The translations under genes and the position numbers were made by a program. This document shows positions 1 through 6,275 of a stretch of DNA of 6,275 nucleotides, one piece after another (positions within the stretch are counted from its first letter, which is position 1; each line of letters starts with the position of its first letter). The notes beneath the pieces are model-generated. The model was not told the origin of the DNA. It was given only the letters and a program-made list of their open reading frames with translations, and made no database searches. This DNA comes from Ruminococcus sp. (GTDB lineage: Bacteria; Bacillota; Clostridia; Oscillospirales; Ruminococcaceae). The stretch is from contig JAIDNR010000126.1 in assembly GCA_029063695.1 (NCBI GenBank), positions 1-6,275 on the forward strand, written 5' to 3'.

Positions 1-825
1 GGCAGACCTGTTGAGAATGCTGAGATGATGCGAAAGGCACTTGAAAAGTCCAAAGAAAACGGACTTCTTGTTGCGTATCCCTGCGAGTATTTGAGCATTA
101 TAGACTGCGGAATCATGAACAGGGGAGAGGTCTCCGAAAAACTGGGATTGAAAGGTATGGACAGAGCTTCTGAGGATTATATAACTGCCCGTGAGATGAT
201 ACTTGCAAAGTCAGTTGATTCACGCATTCATATATGCCATGTATCAACTGAGGGAAGTACGGCTATGATACGCTTTGCGAAATCTCAGGGAGTTAAGGTC
301 ACCTGTGAAACCGCACCACATTATTTCATGCTTACGGATAAACTTCTTGAAAAACGTGATGCGGATTACAGAATGAATCCGCCGCTGAGAACCGATAAGG
401 ACGTAAGAGCAATTATAAACGGCATAAAGGACGGTACGATTGACTGCATAATCACAGACCATGCACCTCATTCACCCGAAGAAAAAGCCGATTTTGAAAA
501 AGCTCCCAACGGTGTTGTCGGACTTGAAACTTCACTTGCAGTTACTCTCACAGCTTTGTATCACACAGGTGAAATCAGCCTGAATAAAGTTGTTGAACTT
601 ATGTGCATCAATCCAAGAAAAATTCTGGGACTTGATATACCAAGAATCAAAGTCGGCTCAACTGCTGATTTGGTTATTGCCGATATAAATAAAAAGTGGA
701 CTGTTGTACCCGAAAAGCTTCATTCAAAGTCACATAATACTGTTTTCAAGGGTATGACTTTAACAGGAAAGCCGATTGTGACAATATCAAAAGGCGTAAT
801 CAGATACGACGAAAGAAATAAATAA
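1..825 (+). CDS. pyrC: Dihydroorotase, class I type (3' part; 5' end outside window)
   Basis: Dihydroorotase cyclises N-carbamoyl-L-aspartate to dihydroorotate, the third step of cytosolic UMP synthesis. The frame is open from base 1, with GRPVENAEMM directly at the edge, so the ATG at 25 is internal. About 274 residues are visible of a family usually near 425; the N-terminal HxH metal motif is outside the window. Conserved motifs seen are the ICHVST histidine (codon 238-240), CETAPHYF, NPPLR (376-390), TDHAPHS with the catalytic Asp (457-459), APNGVVGLETS, and the C-terminal HSKSHNTVFKGMTLTGK. One key site is abnormal: where relatives have SHCED, this protein has YPCEY (76-90), so the second-half metal-ligand His is Pro (79-81) and the Asp is Tyr (88-90). 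The spacing around it is unchanged, so this is substitution rather than an indel. The gene may be active with altered metal binding, an inactive PyrC'-like scaffold, or carry sequence errors. Family assignment is certain; activity is not. It ends 18 nt before pyrF. Confidence 0.95.
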   Translation, partial: GRPVENAEMMRKALEKSKENGLLVAYPCEYLSIIDCGIMNRGEVSEKLGLKGMDRASEDYITAREMILAKSVDSRIHICHVSTEGSTAMIRFAKSQGVKVTCETAPHYFMLTDKLLEKRDADYRMNPPLRTDKDVRAIINGIKDGTIDCIITDHAPHSPEEKADFEKAPNGVVGLETSLAVTLTALYHTGEISLNKVVELMCINPRKILGLDIPRIKVGSTADLVIADINKKWTVVPEKLHSKSHNTVFKGMTLTGKPIVTISKGVIRYDERNK

Positions 826-843
826 AAAACGGAGGAAAATATT

Positions 844-1770
844 ATGTCATTCGACAGACTTATTGATAAAATCATTGAACTTAAAAACCCGACTGTTGTG
901 GGTCTTGACCCTAAACTTGAATACGTCCCCGAATATATTCAGAGACGTTATCTTGACAAGGACGGCTGGACTTTAAAAGCTGCCGCAAAAGCAATCTATG
1001 ACTTCAATCAGGCTATAATTGACGAAATTCATGATGTTGTTCCTGCAATCAAACCTCAGGCGGCTTATTATGAAATGTACGGTCACTATGGAATCAGAAC
1101 ACTTGAAAAGACTATCAGATATGCTAAATTAAATGGTATGTTTGTAATTACAGACGGTAAAAGAAATGATATAGGTGCGACAATGGAAGCATACACAAAT
1201 GCACATCTCGGTTCGACTGCTGTCGGTGAAAATAATCTTGAAGCATTTGGTGCAGATGCACTTACAGTCAACGGCTATCTCGGAACAGACGGTATAGAAC
1301 CGCTTCTGAAAGTGTGCAGGGAGCAGGATAAAGGAATATATGTTCTTGTCAAGACTTCCAACAAGTCAAGCGGTGAACTTCAGGATTTGAAACTTGAGGA
1401 CGGTACTCCGATATATGCAAAAATGGGTGATTTATGCGAACAGTGGGGAGCTGATACAATCGGAAAATACGGTTATTCCGCAGTAGGTGCAGTAGTCGGT
1501 GCTACATATCCCGAAATGCTTACTGAACTCCGTCAGAGACTTCCGCATACAATGTTCCTCGTACCCGGTTACGGTGCACAGGGCGGAGGTGCAGAGGGAC
1601 TGAAAGGCGGTTTCGATGAAAATGGTCTCGGAGCTATAGTAAATTCAAGCCGTGCTGTAATGTGTGCATACAAGAAAGAGGGCTGTGATGAGCGTGATTT
1701 TGCAAAAGCTGCACGCCGTGAGGTTATCCGTATGAGAGATGACATAACACAGTATATTAACCTTAAATAA
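844..1770 (+). CDS. pyrF: Orotidine-5'-phosphate decarboxylase, long (class 2) form
   Basis: This enzyme decarboxylates OMP to UMP, the last step of de novo pyrimidine synthesis, in the cytosol. It has 308 residues, the length expected of the class 2 (TIGR02127-like) form rather than the roughly 230-residue short form. Visible motifs along the TIM barrel are VGLDP (19-23), the strand AIKPQ with Lys70, the catalytic DGKRNDIG block (Asp104, Lys106, Asp109), the phosphate-gripping loop VPGYGAQGG (240-248), and NSSRAVMCAY with Arg270. All expected catalytic residues are present. The start is supported by a strong GGAGG at 831-835, eight bases before the ATG. It lies 18 nt after pyrC and 10 nt before the next gene, so it is almost certainly cotranscribed with both. 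Nothing looks truncated or foreign. Confidence 0.97.
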   Translation: MSFDRLIDKIIELKNPTVVGLDPKLEYVPEYIQRRYLDKDGWTLKAAAKAIYDFNQAIIDEIHDVVPAIKPQAAYYEMYGHYGIRTLEKTIRYAKLNGMFVITDGKRNDIGATMEAYTNAHLGSTAVGENNLEAFGADALTVNGYLGTDGIEPLLKVCREQDKGIYVLVKTSNKSSGELQDLKLEDGTPIYAKMGDLCEQWGADTIGKYGYSAVGAVVGATYPEMLTELRQRLPHTMFLVPGYGAQGGGAEGLKGGFDENGLGAIVNSSRAVMCAYKKEGCDERDFAKAARREVIRMRDDITQYINLK

Positions 1771-1774
1771 GGAG
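1769..1774 (+). promoter_or_regulatory. Ribosome-binding site overlapping the pyrF stop codon
   Basis: AAGGAG begins within the TAA of pyrF and lies six bases before the ATG at 1781. The overlap suggests that ribosomes finishing pyrF could re-initiate on the next gene. It is the best evidence that the unrecognised 155-codon frame is really translated and belongs to the operon. Confidence 0.8.
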
Positions 1775-1780
1775 ATTTTT

Positions 1781-2248
1781 ATGTATAAATTCAGACGAGC
1801 AACTGAAGAAGAACGCAAGGAATTGCATGGTGGTACACATAAAATATGGGGATTATGGGGATATGGAATCAGTGAAAGTGAAGATGTTCTTTTTCTTGGA
1901 AGAGCCATGACAGTTTTCGGTCAGCCTGACTGGATAGATGAAGACTGGGAAAATATGTATAGCTATTTTATAGTCGCTGAGGATGAACAGGATAATAAAA
2001 TTTATCTTGAAGTTTATCACGGTCAGAGCGGTCCGGCAATAGGTGGTAAAGACGGAGAAAATTACAGGCAGGCTTCTGAAGAACTCGGACAGCTTATCTT
2101 ATCCGCTGAACCTGCCGACTATGTATGGGAAGGCTGTTATTACGATATTCCTGACAACATCAAGTACACTGTTAAAGACGGCAAGGTTTATGTGGAGCAT
2201 GATTTTCCCGAAGATATGGACTTTGAAAATATAGAGGACTTTATGTAA
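1781..2248 (+). CDS. Uncharacterised acidic, aromatic-rich small protein within the pyr operon
   Basis: I do not recognise this 155-residue protein and assign no function. The start is well supported by the AAGGAG six bases upstream. It looks soluble and cytosolic: no signal peptide and no hydrophobic segment long enough to cross a membrane. By hand count it has about 35 Asp/Glu against 13 Lys/Arg, a strong net negative charge, with five Trp and twelve Tyr. The N-terminus (MYKFRRATEEERK) is basic/mixed, followed by a glycine/Trp-rich stretch (residues 21-29, KIWGLWGYG). Acidic clusters occur at about 52-57 and 67-71, and a very acidic tail begins near 140 (DFPEDMDFENIEDFM). Alternation of hydrophobic and charged residues in 60-80 and 127-139 suggests beta strands. 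It sits 10 nt after pyrF and 74 nt before carA, a place where no standard pyrimidine gene is expected. Base and codon use resemble the flanking genes. It could be a small binding or regulatory partner, or a passenger gene. Confidence 0.85.
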   Translation: MYKFRRATEEERKELHGGTHKIWGLWGYGISESEDVLFLGRAMTVFGQPDWIDEDWENMYSYFIVAEDEQDNKIYLEVYHGQSGPAIGGKDGENYRQASEELGQLILSAEPADYVWEGCYYDIPDNIKYTVKDGKVYVEHDFPEDMDFENIEDFM

Positions 2249-2322
2249 ATTCAATTAACTCACGGTTACAATGGCGTGACTGTGTTTTATAAATCTTCAA
2301 ATTTATTGAAAGGATTGGTAAA
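2249..2322 (+). other. 74-nt gap before carA with a weak hairpin
   Basis: This is the only sizeable non-coding stretch in the window. It holds a five-base-pair inverted repeat (TCACG at 2260-2264, CGTGA at 2275-2279, ten-base loop) without a following U-run, so it is not a convincing intrinsic terminator. An A/T-rich segment follows, then the carA ribosome-binding site AAAGGA at 2309-2314, eight bases before the ATG. I see no PyrR-binding consensus or attenuator pair. The hairpin could affect mRNA processing or be chance. Confidence 0.5.
2266..2293 (+). promoter_or_regulatory. Possible weak internal promoter for carAB
   Basis: TATAAA at 2288-2293 matches five of six positions of the sigma-70/SigA -10 consensus. 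The best -35 at normal distance is TTACAA (2266-2271), with 16 bases of spacing but only about three of six matches. Transcription would start near 2300, leaving a short leader that includes the carA ribosome-binding site. Such A/T-rich matches arise often by chance, so this is only a candidate. Confidence 0.2.
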
Positions 2323-3429
2323 ATGTCTTTATTTAATCAATCAGAAAAAGCGTATCTTATGCTTGCGGACGGTCAGGTCTTTGAGGGCAGAAGTTTCGGT
2401 GCAAAGGGTACTGTTATCGGAGAGGTGGTTTTCACTACAGGACTGACAGGCTATCAGGAAACTTTGACAGACCCGAGTTACTACGGACAGATTGTCACTC
2501 AGACTTTTCCGCTTATCGGAAATTACGGCGTGAACAGTGCCGACAATGAATCCGCCGAATCCTATGTAAGCGGATATATTGTGCGTGAATGGTGCGGTAT
2601 GCCGTCTAATTTCAGATGTGAGGGCAATATAAATGACTTCCTTGTGAAGAATAATATTATAGGTATCTGCAATATCGATACCCGTCGTCTTACACGTACA
2701 ATACGTGAGGCAGGCGTTATGAACGGCATTATAACAACAGAAAACGTGTACGAAAATAAAGATGAACTTCTTGAAAAAATCCGTGCATTCAGCATAAAAA
2801 ATGCCGTCAGAACCGTTACTGCTCCTGAGATTCGCACATACGAACCTGAACATAAGAAGTACAGAGTTGTATTGTTTGATTTCGGCTACAAACGCAATAT
2901 CCGTCAGGAACTTGTAAAACGTAACTGTGAAGTAATTGTAGTACCGGCAGATACAACAGCGGAGCAGGTGAGGGGACTTAAGCCCGACGGTATTATGTTC
3001 TCAAACGGTCCGGGAGACCCGTCCGAAAATACTGAAATCATCGCAAATATCCGTGAAATTCAGCAGTTGGGAATCCCGATTTTCGGAATTTGTCTCGGTC
3101 ATCAGCTTATGGCACTCGCAAACGGCGGACGTACTGAAAAACTCAAATACGGTCATCGTGGTGCAAATCAGCCTGTTATCGACCTTGAAAGCGGTCTTAC
3201 CTATGTTACAAGCCAGAACCATGGTTATGCGGTTATCGGTGACAGCATAGACCCTGCAATCGGTCATGTTTCGCATATCAACGCAAACGACAAGACATGT
3301 GAGGGAATAAGATACACGGCAGTAAACGCAAGGACAGTTCAGTTTCACCCGGAAGCTCACGGCGGTCCTCTTGATACCGCATATCTTTTTGATGAATTTG
3401 TAGAGACTATGGAAAGGGCAGGTGAATGA
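2323..3429 (+). CDS. carA: Carbamoyl-phosphate synthase, small (glutamine amidotransferase) subunit
   Basis: CarA hydrolyses glutamine and passes ammonia through a tunnel to CarB for carbamoyl phosphate synthesis. The 368 residues are about the usual length. The N-terminal CPSase small-chain domain (about 10-140) carries EVVFTTGLTGYQETLTDPSY (34-53), the GNYG motif (66-69) and NIDTRRLTR (117-125). The C-terminal class I (triad) glutaminase domain starts near 180. It shows SNGPGDP (227-233), the nucleophile elbow GICLGHQ with Cys257, SQNHGYAV (297-304), and FHPEA with His342 and Glu344, so the catalytic triad is intact. The start is set by AAAGGA eight bases upstream of the ATG; the first ten residues are a plausible short extension. 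The gene is separated from the unknown upstream gene by 74 nt and from carB by one base. Its place among pyr genes suggests the enzyme serves pyrimidine synthesis; whether it also serves arginine synthesis cannot be told. Confidence 0.98.
   Translation: MSLFNQSEKAYLMLADGQVFEGRSFGAKGTVIGEVVFTTGLTGYQETLTDPSYYGQIVTQTFPLIGNYGVNSADNESAESYVSGYIVREWCGMPSNFRCEGNINDFLVKNNIIGICNIDTRRLTRTIREAGVMNGIITTENVYENKDELLEKIRAFSIKNAVRTVTAPEIRTYEPEHKKYRVVLFDFGYKRNIRQELVKRNCEVIVVPADTTAEQVRGLKPDGIMFSNGPGDPSENTEIIANIREIQQLGIPIFGICLGHQLMALANGGRTEKLKYGHRGANQPVIDLESGLTYVTSQNHGYAVIGDSIDPAIGHVSHINANDKTCEGIRYTAVNARTVQFHPEAHGGPLDTAYLFDEFVETMERAGE
3420..3425 (+). promoter_or_regulatory. carB ribosome-binding site inside the carA 3' end
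   Basis: AGGTGA lies five bases before the carB ATG at 3431 and within the last codons of carA; an AAAGGG at 3413-3418 lies farther back. With only one base between the carA TGA and the carB ATG, translational coupling is likely, which fits the 1:1 CarA-CarB stoichiometry known for this enzyme. Confidence 0.6.
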
Positions 3430-3430
3430 T

Positions 3431-6275
3431 ATGCCGTTAAGAAGTGATATAAAGAAAGTTCTTGTAATCGGCTCAGGACCGATTGTTATCGGACAGGCTG
3501 CCGAGTTTGACTATGCAGGCACACAGGCTTGCCGTGCATTGAAGCAGGAGGGACTTGAAGTTGTCCTGATTAACTCAAATCCTGCTACTATCATGACTGA
3601 TAAGGCTATGGCGGACAAAGTATACATTGAACCGCTTACACTTGATGTAGTCAAAAGAATTATCGAAATTGAACAGCCCGACAGTCTTTTGTCAACTCTC
3701 GGCGGACAGACAGGTCTTACACTTTCCATGCAACTTGCGGAAGAAGGTTTTCTTGAATCCCATAATGTAAAGCTGCTCGGTGCTGACCCTGAGACAATCC
3801 ACAAGGCAGAGGACAGACAGGCTTTTAAAGATACTATGGAGAAAATCGGTGAACCATGTATACCGTCAAAAGTAGTTGAAACTGTTGATGACGCTATGGA
3901 TTTCGCAAAGATTATCGGTTATCCCGTAATTGTCCGTCCTGCATTCACTCTCGGCGGTACTGGCGGCGGTATTGCATATACTGAAACAGAACTTCACGAA
4001 ATCGCAACAAATGGTCTGAGCCTTTCACCTATAACACAGATACTTGTTGAAAAGTGCATAAGTGGCTGGAAAGAAATCGAGTTTGAAGTTATCCGTGACG
4101 GCAAGGGTAATGTCATTACAGTCTGCTCAATGGAAAATTTTGACCCTGTAGGCGTTCACACGGGCGACAGTATAGTTATAGCTCCTGCTGTTACTCTTAC
4201 TGACAGAGAATATCAGATGCTCCGTACATCGGCAATAAATATCATCAAGGAACTCAAAGTAGAAGGCGGCTGCAACTGTCAGTTTGCACTTCACCCGACA
4301 AGTTTCGAATATGCCGTTATTGAAGTAAATCCACGAGTTTCACGTTCATCTGCACTTGCGTCAAAGGCTACAGGCTATCCCATTGCAAAGACAGCGGCAA
4401 AAATCGCAATCGGATATACTCTTGACGAGATTATAAATCAGGTTACGGGCAAAACTTATGCCTGCTTTGAACCCGCACTTGACTATGTTGTAATAAAATT
4501 TCCGAAATGGGCATTTGACAAGTTCGTGTATGCTAAACGTACTCTCGGCACACAGATGAAAGCAACAGGTGAAGTAATGGCAATCGGTACAAGTTTTGAA
4601 CAGGCTATGATGAAAGCAGTCCGTTCAATCGAACTCGGACTTGATACAATGAGTATGAAGAAATTCGCAAATATGACAGCAGACCAGCTCCGTGAAAAGC
4701 TTCATGATATTGATGATGAACGTTCATTCGTAGTATTCGAGGCACTCAAAAAAGGCATTACTCCTGAAGAAATCCACGAAATAACAATGATTGACAACTG
4801 GTTCTTATATAAACTTCTGAATCTTGTCGAACTTGAAAAGTGGCTTGCTGATGGTGAACTTACAGAAGAAAAGTACGATACAGCCAAGCAGTACGGCTAT
4901 CTTGACAGTACAATAGAGAGACTTTCTGGACAGAAATGCCCGAAACATAAATCCGCTGTATTCAAAATGGTTGATACCTGTGCAGGCGAGTTCAAGGCTG
5001 AAACTCCGTATTTCTACTCAACTTTTGACGATGAAAATGAGGCTGAACAGTTCATTGAACGTCAGAACACAGGTAAAAAGAAAGTCATTGTTTTCGGTTC
5101 GGGTCCTATCAGAATAGGTCAGGGAATAGAATTTGACTACTGTTCTGTACACTGCGTATGGACTTTAAAAGAACTCGGATACGAGGCTGTAATCTGCAAC
5201 AACAATCCCGAAACCGTTTCAACGGACTTTGATACAGGTGACCGCCTTTATTTTGACCCTCTTACGAAAGAGGACGTTGAGGCAATTATTGAGACTGAGA
5301 AACCTTATGGCGTTGTAGTTCAGTTCGGTGGACAGACTGCAATCAAGCTTACCCGTCATCTTGCTGATATGGGTGTAAATATTCTCGGAACATCTGCTGA
5401 TATGATTGATGCGGCTGAGGACAGAGAACGCTTTGACGAAGTACTTGAAAAATGTGGTATACCACGTCCCGCAGGTCATACGGTAATGACAACGGAAGAA
5501 GCAGTTGAGGCTGCCGAACAGCTCGGTTATCCTGTACTTCTCCGTCCGTCATATGTTCTCGGCGGACAAAATATGATTATAGCACATTCAAAGGCTGATG
5601 TTATTGAATACATGGGAATCATCACAAGCCACATGATTGAAAATCCCGTGCTTATTGATAAGTATATGATGGGTACTGAAGTTGAAGTTGATGCTATATG
5701 CGACGGTGAAGATTTCCTGATTCCTGGAATTATGGAACACATCGAACGTGCGGGCGTTCACTCAGGCGACTCCATTTCAATCTATCCTGCACAGCATCTT
5801 TCCGACAGAATTAAGCGTATCATCGTTGAATACACACGCAAACTCGCAAAGGAACTCAATGTAATCGGTCTTGTCAATATACAGTACGTTGTATATAACC
5901 ATGAAGTATTTGTTATTGAAGTAAACCCACGTTCATCAAGAACTGTGCCGTATATCAGCAAGGTTACAGGAATACCAATGGTTGACATTGCAACAAAGAT
6001 TATGTTCGGTGCAAAACTGAAAGATATGGGTTATGAAAGCGGACTTTATCCCTCCGGCGACTATGTTGCTGTAAAAGTTCCTGTATTCTCGTTTGAAAAG
6101 CTTACAGACGTTGATACAATGCTCGGTCCTGAAATGAAGTCAACAGGTGAATGTCTCGGAATCGGTAGAAATCTCGAAGATGCACTGCTCAAAGGACTCA
6201 TTGCGGCAGGCTTTGACCTCAAAAAAGAAGGTGGTGTACTTATTTCCGTCCGTGATTCCGATAAGCGTGAAATAC
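3431..6275 (+). CDS. carB: Carbamoyl-phosphate synthase, large subunit (3' end outside window)
   Basis: CarB makes carbamoyl phosphate from bicarbonate, ammonia supplied by CarA and two ATP. About 948 codons are visible with no stop; the family is usually about 1,070 residues. The protein starts MPLRSDIKKVLVIGSGPIVI. The first (carboxyphosphate) ATP-grasp half spans about 1-400: RPAFTLGGTGGG begins at Arg169, and the metal/ATP motif EVNPRVSRSS begins at Glu298. The oligomerisation domain covers about 400-548. The second (carbamate kinase) half begins at about 549 and repeats the fold: VIVFGSGPIRIGQGIEFDY (552-570), RPSYVLGGQNM (705-715) and EVNPRSSRT (830-838). The last residues, GGVLISVRDSDK, match the first strand of the C-terminal MGS-like allosteric domain, most of which is missing here. 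Both halves look catalytically complete. In the second half the glycine loop reads GGQ where the E. coli-type enzyme has GGR. The start lies one base after carA, with AGGTGA as ribosome-binding site. Confidence 0.98.
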   Translation, partial: MPLRSDIKKVLVIGSGPIVIGQAAEFDYAGTQACRALKQEGLEVVLINSNPATIMTDKAMADKVYIEPLTLDVVKRIIEIEQPDSLLSTLGGQTGLTLSMQLAEEGFLESHNVKLLGADPETIHKAEDRQAFKDTMEKIGEPCIPSKVVETVDDAMDFAKIIGYPVIVRPAFTLGGTGGGIAYTETELHEIATNGLSLSPITQILVEKCISGWKEIEFEVIRDGKGNVITVCSMENFDPVGVHTGDSIVIAPAVTLTDREYQMLRTSAINIIKELKVEGGCNCQFALHPTSFEYAVIEVNPRVSRSSALASKATGYPIAKTAAKIAIGYTLDEIINQVTGKTYACFEPALDYVVIKFPKWAFDKFVYAKRTLGTQMKATGEVMAIGTSFEQAMMKAVRSIELGLDTMSMKKFANMTADQLREKLHDIDDERSFVVFEALKKGITPEEIHEITMIDNWFLYKLLNLVELEKWLADGELTEEKYDTAKQYGYLDSTIERLSGQKCPKHKSAVFKMVDTCAGEFKAETPYFYSTFDDENEAEQFIERQNTGKKKVIVFGSGPIRIGQGIEFDYCSVHCVWTLKELGYEAVICNNNPETVSTDFDTGDRLYFDPLTKEDVEAIIETEKPYGVVVQFGGQTAIKLTRHLADMGVNILGTSADMIDAAEDRERFDEVLEKCGIPRPAGHTVMTTEEAVEAAEQLGYPVLLRPSYVLGGQNMIIAHSKADVIEYMGIITSHMIENPVLIDKYMMGTEVEVDAICDGEDFLIPGIMEHIERAGVHSGDSISIYPAQHLSDRIKRIIVEYTRKLAKELNVIGLVNIQYVVYNHEVFVIEVNPRSSRTVPYISKVTGIPMVDIATKIMFGAKLKDMGYESGLYPSGDYVAVKVPVFSFEKLTDVDTMLGPEMKSTGECLGIGRNLEDALLKGLIAAGFDLKKEGGVLISVRDSDKREI

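Noticed and set aside
25..27. ATG as the start of the pyrC gene
   Set aside because: The frame is open to the left edge and the preceding residues GRPVENAE match the dihydroorotase interior, so the true start lies upstream of the window.
2043..2234. 63-codon + strand frame inside the unknown gene
   Set aside because: It lies in another frame within the 155-codon gene, which has the better ribosome-binding site and operon spacing; the start here has no purine-rich site at good distance.
2260..2279. Intrinsic terminator before carA
   Set aside because: The stem has only five base pairs with a ten-base loop and no T-run follows it, so it should not terminate transcription efficiently.
2271..2279. 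Minimal leader reading frame (ATG GCG TGA) in the gap before carA
   Set aside because: Two codons without a ribosome-binding site and no attenuator structure around it; most likely chance.
2341..2853. 170-codon open frame on the minus strand across carA
   Set aside because: It is wholly antisense to an intact, highly conserved carA; its translation is rich in Cys, Ser, Phe and Ile with no domain pattern, typical of a shadow frame.
3001..3360. 119-codon minus-strand frame opposite the CarA glutaminase domain
   Set aside because: Shadow of conserved carA coding sequence; no motif or independent gene context.

Overview
The window is a stretch of a de novo pyrimidine (UMP) biosynthesis operon. 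All genes lie on the + strand and are tightly packed: the 3' part of a dihydroorotase gene (pyrC), a complete orotidine-5'-phosphate decarboxylase gene (pyrF), a complete 155-codon gene I do not recognise, a complete carA (glutaminase subunit of carbamoyl-phosphate synthase), and carB (large synthetase subunit) cut by the right edge. The moderate-to-low GC content, strong purine-rich Shine-Dalgarno sites, long-form (class 2) PyrF and general protein character suggest a Clostridia-class Firmicute, most likely a Ruminococcus/Oscillospiraceae-type gut or rumen bacterium. This is an inference from protein resemblance, not a database result.

Layout: pyrC ends at 825. After 18 nt pyrF runs 844-1770. 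After 10 nt, with its ribosome-binding site overlapping the pyrF stop codon, the unknown acidic protein runs 1781-2248. A 74-nt gap, the only real intergenic space in the window, precedes carA at 2323-3429. carB starts one base after the carA stop (3431) and is still open at 6275, about 948 residues into a family that is usually near 1,070. No RNA gene, mobile element, CRISPR array or extended repeat was seen.

How the genes work together: CarA releases ammonia from glutamine and CarB uses it with bicarbonate and 2 ATP to make carbamoyl phosphate. Aspartate transcarbamoylase (pyrB, not in the window) makes carbamoyl aspartate, PyrC cyclises it to dihydroorotate, and after oxidation and phosphoribosylation (genes not in the window) PyrF decarboxylates OMP to UMP.

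Two things are out of the ordinary. First, the visible PyrC part keeps nearly all family motifs, but the position of the metal-ligand histidine in the usual HCED motif reads Pro-Cys-Glu-Tyr; this is either a loss of a catalytic metal ligand or a sequence error. Second, an unrecognised, strongly acidic, Trp/Tyr-rich small protein is embedded between pyrF and carA. I found no convincing evidence of a wholly new system; the rest is conventional.
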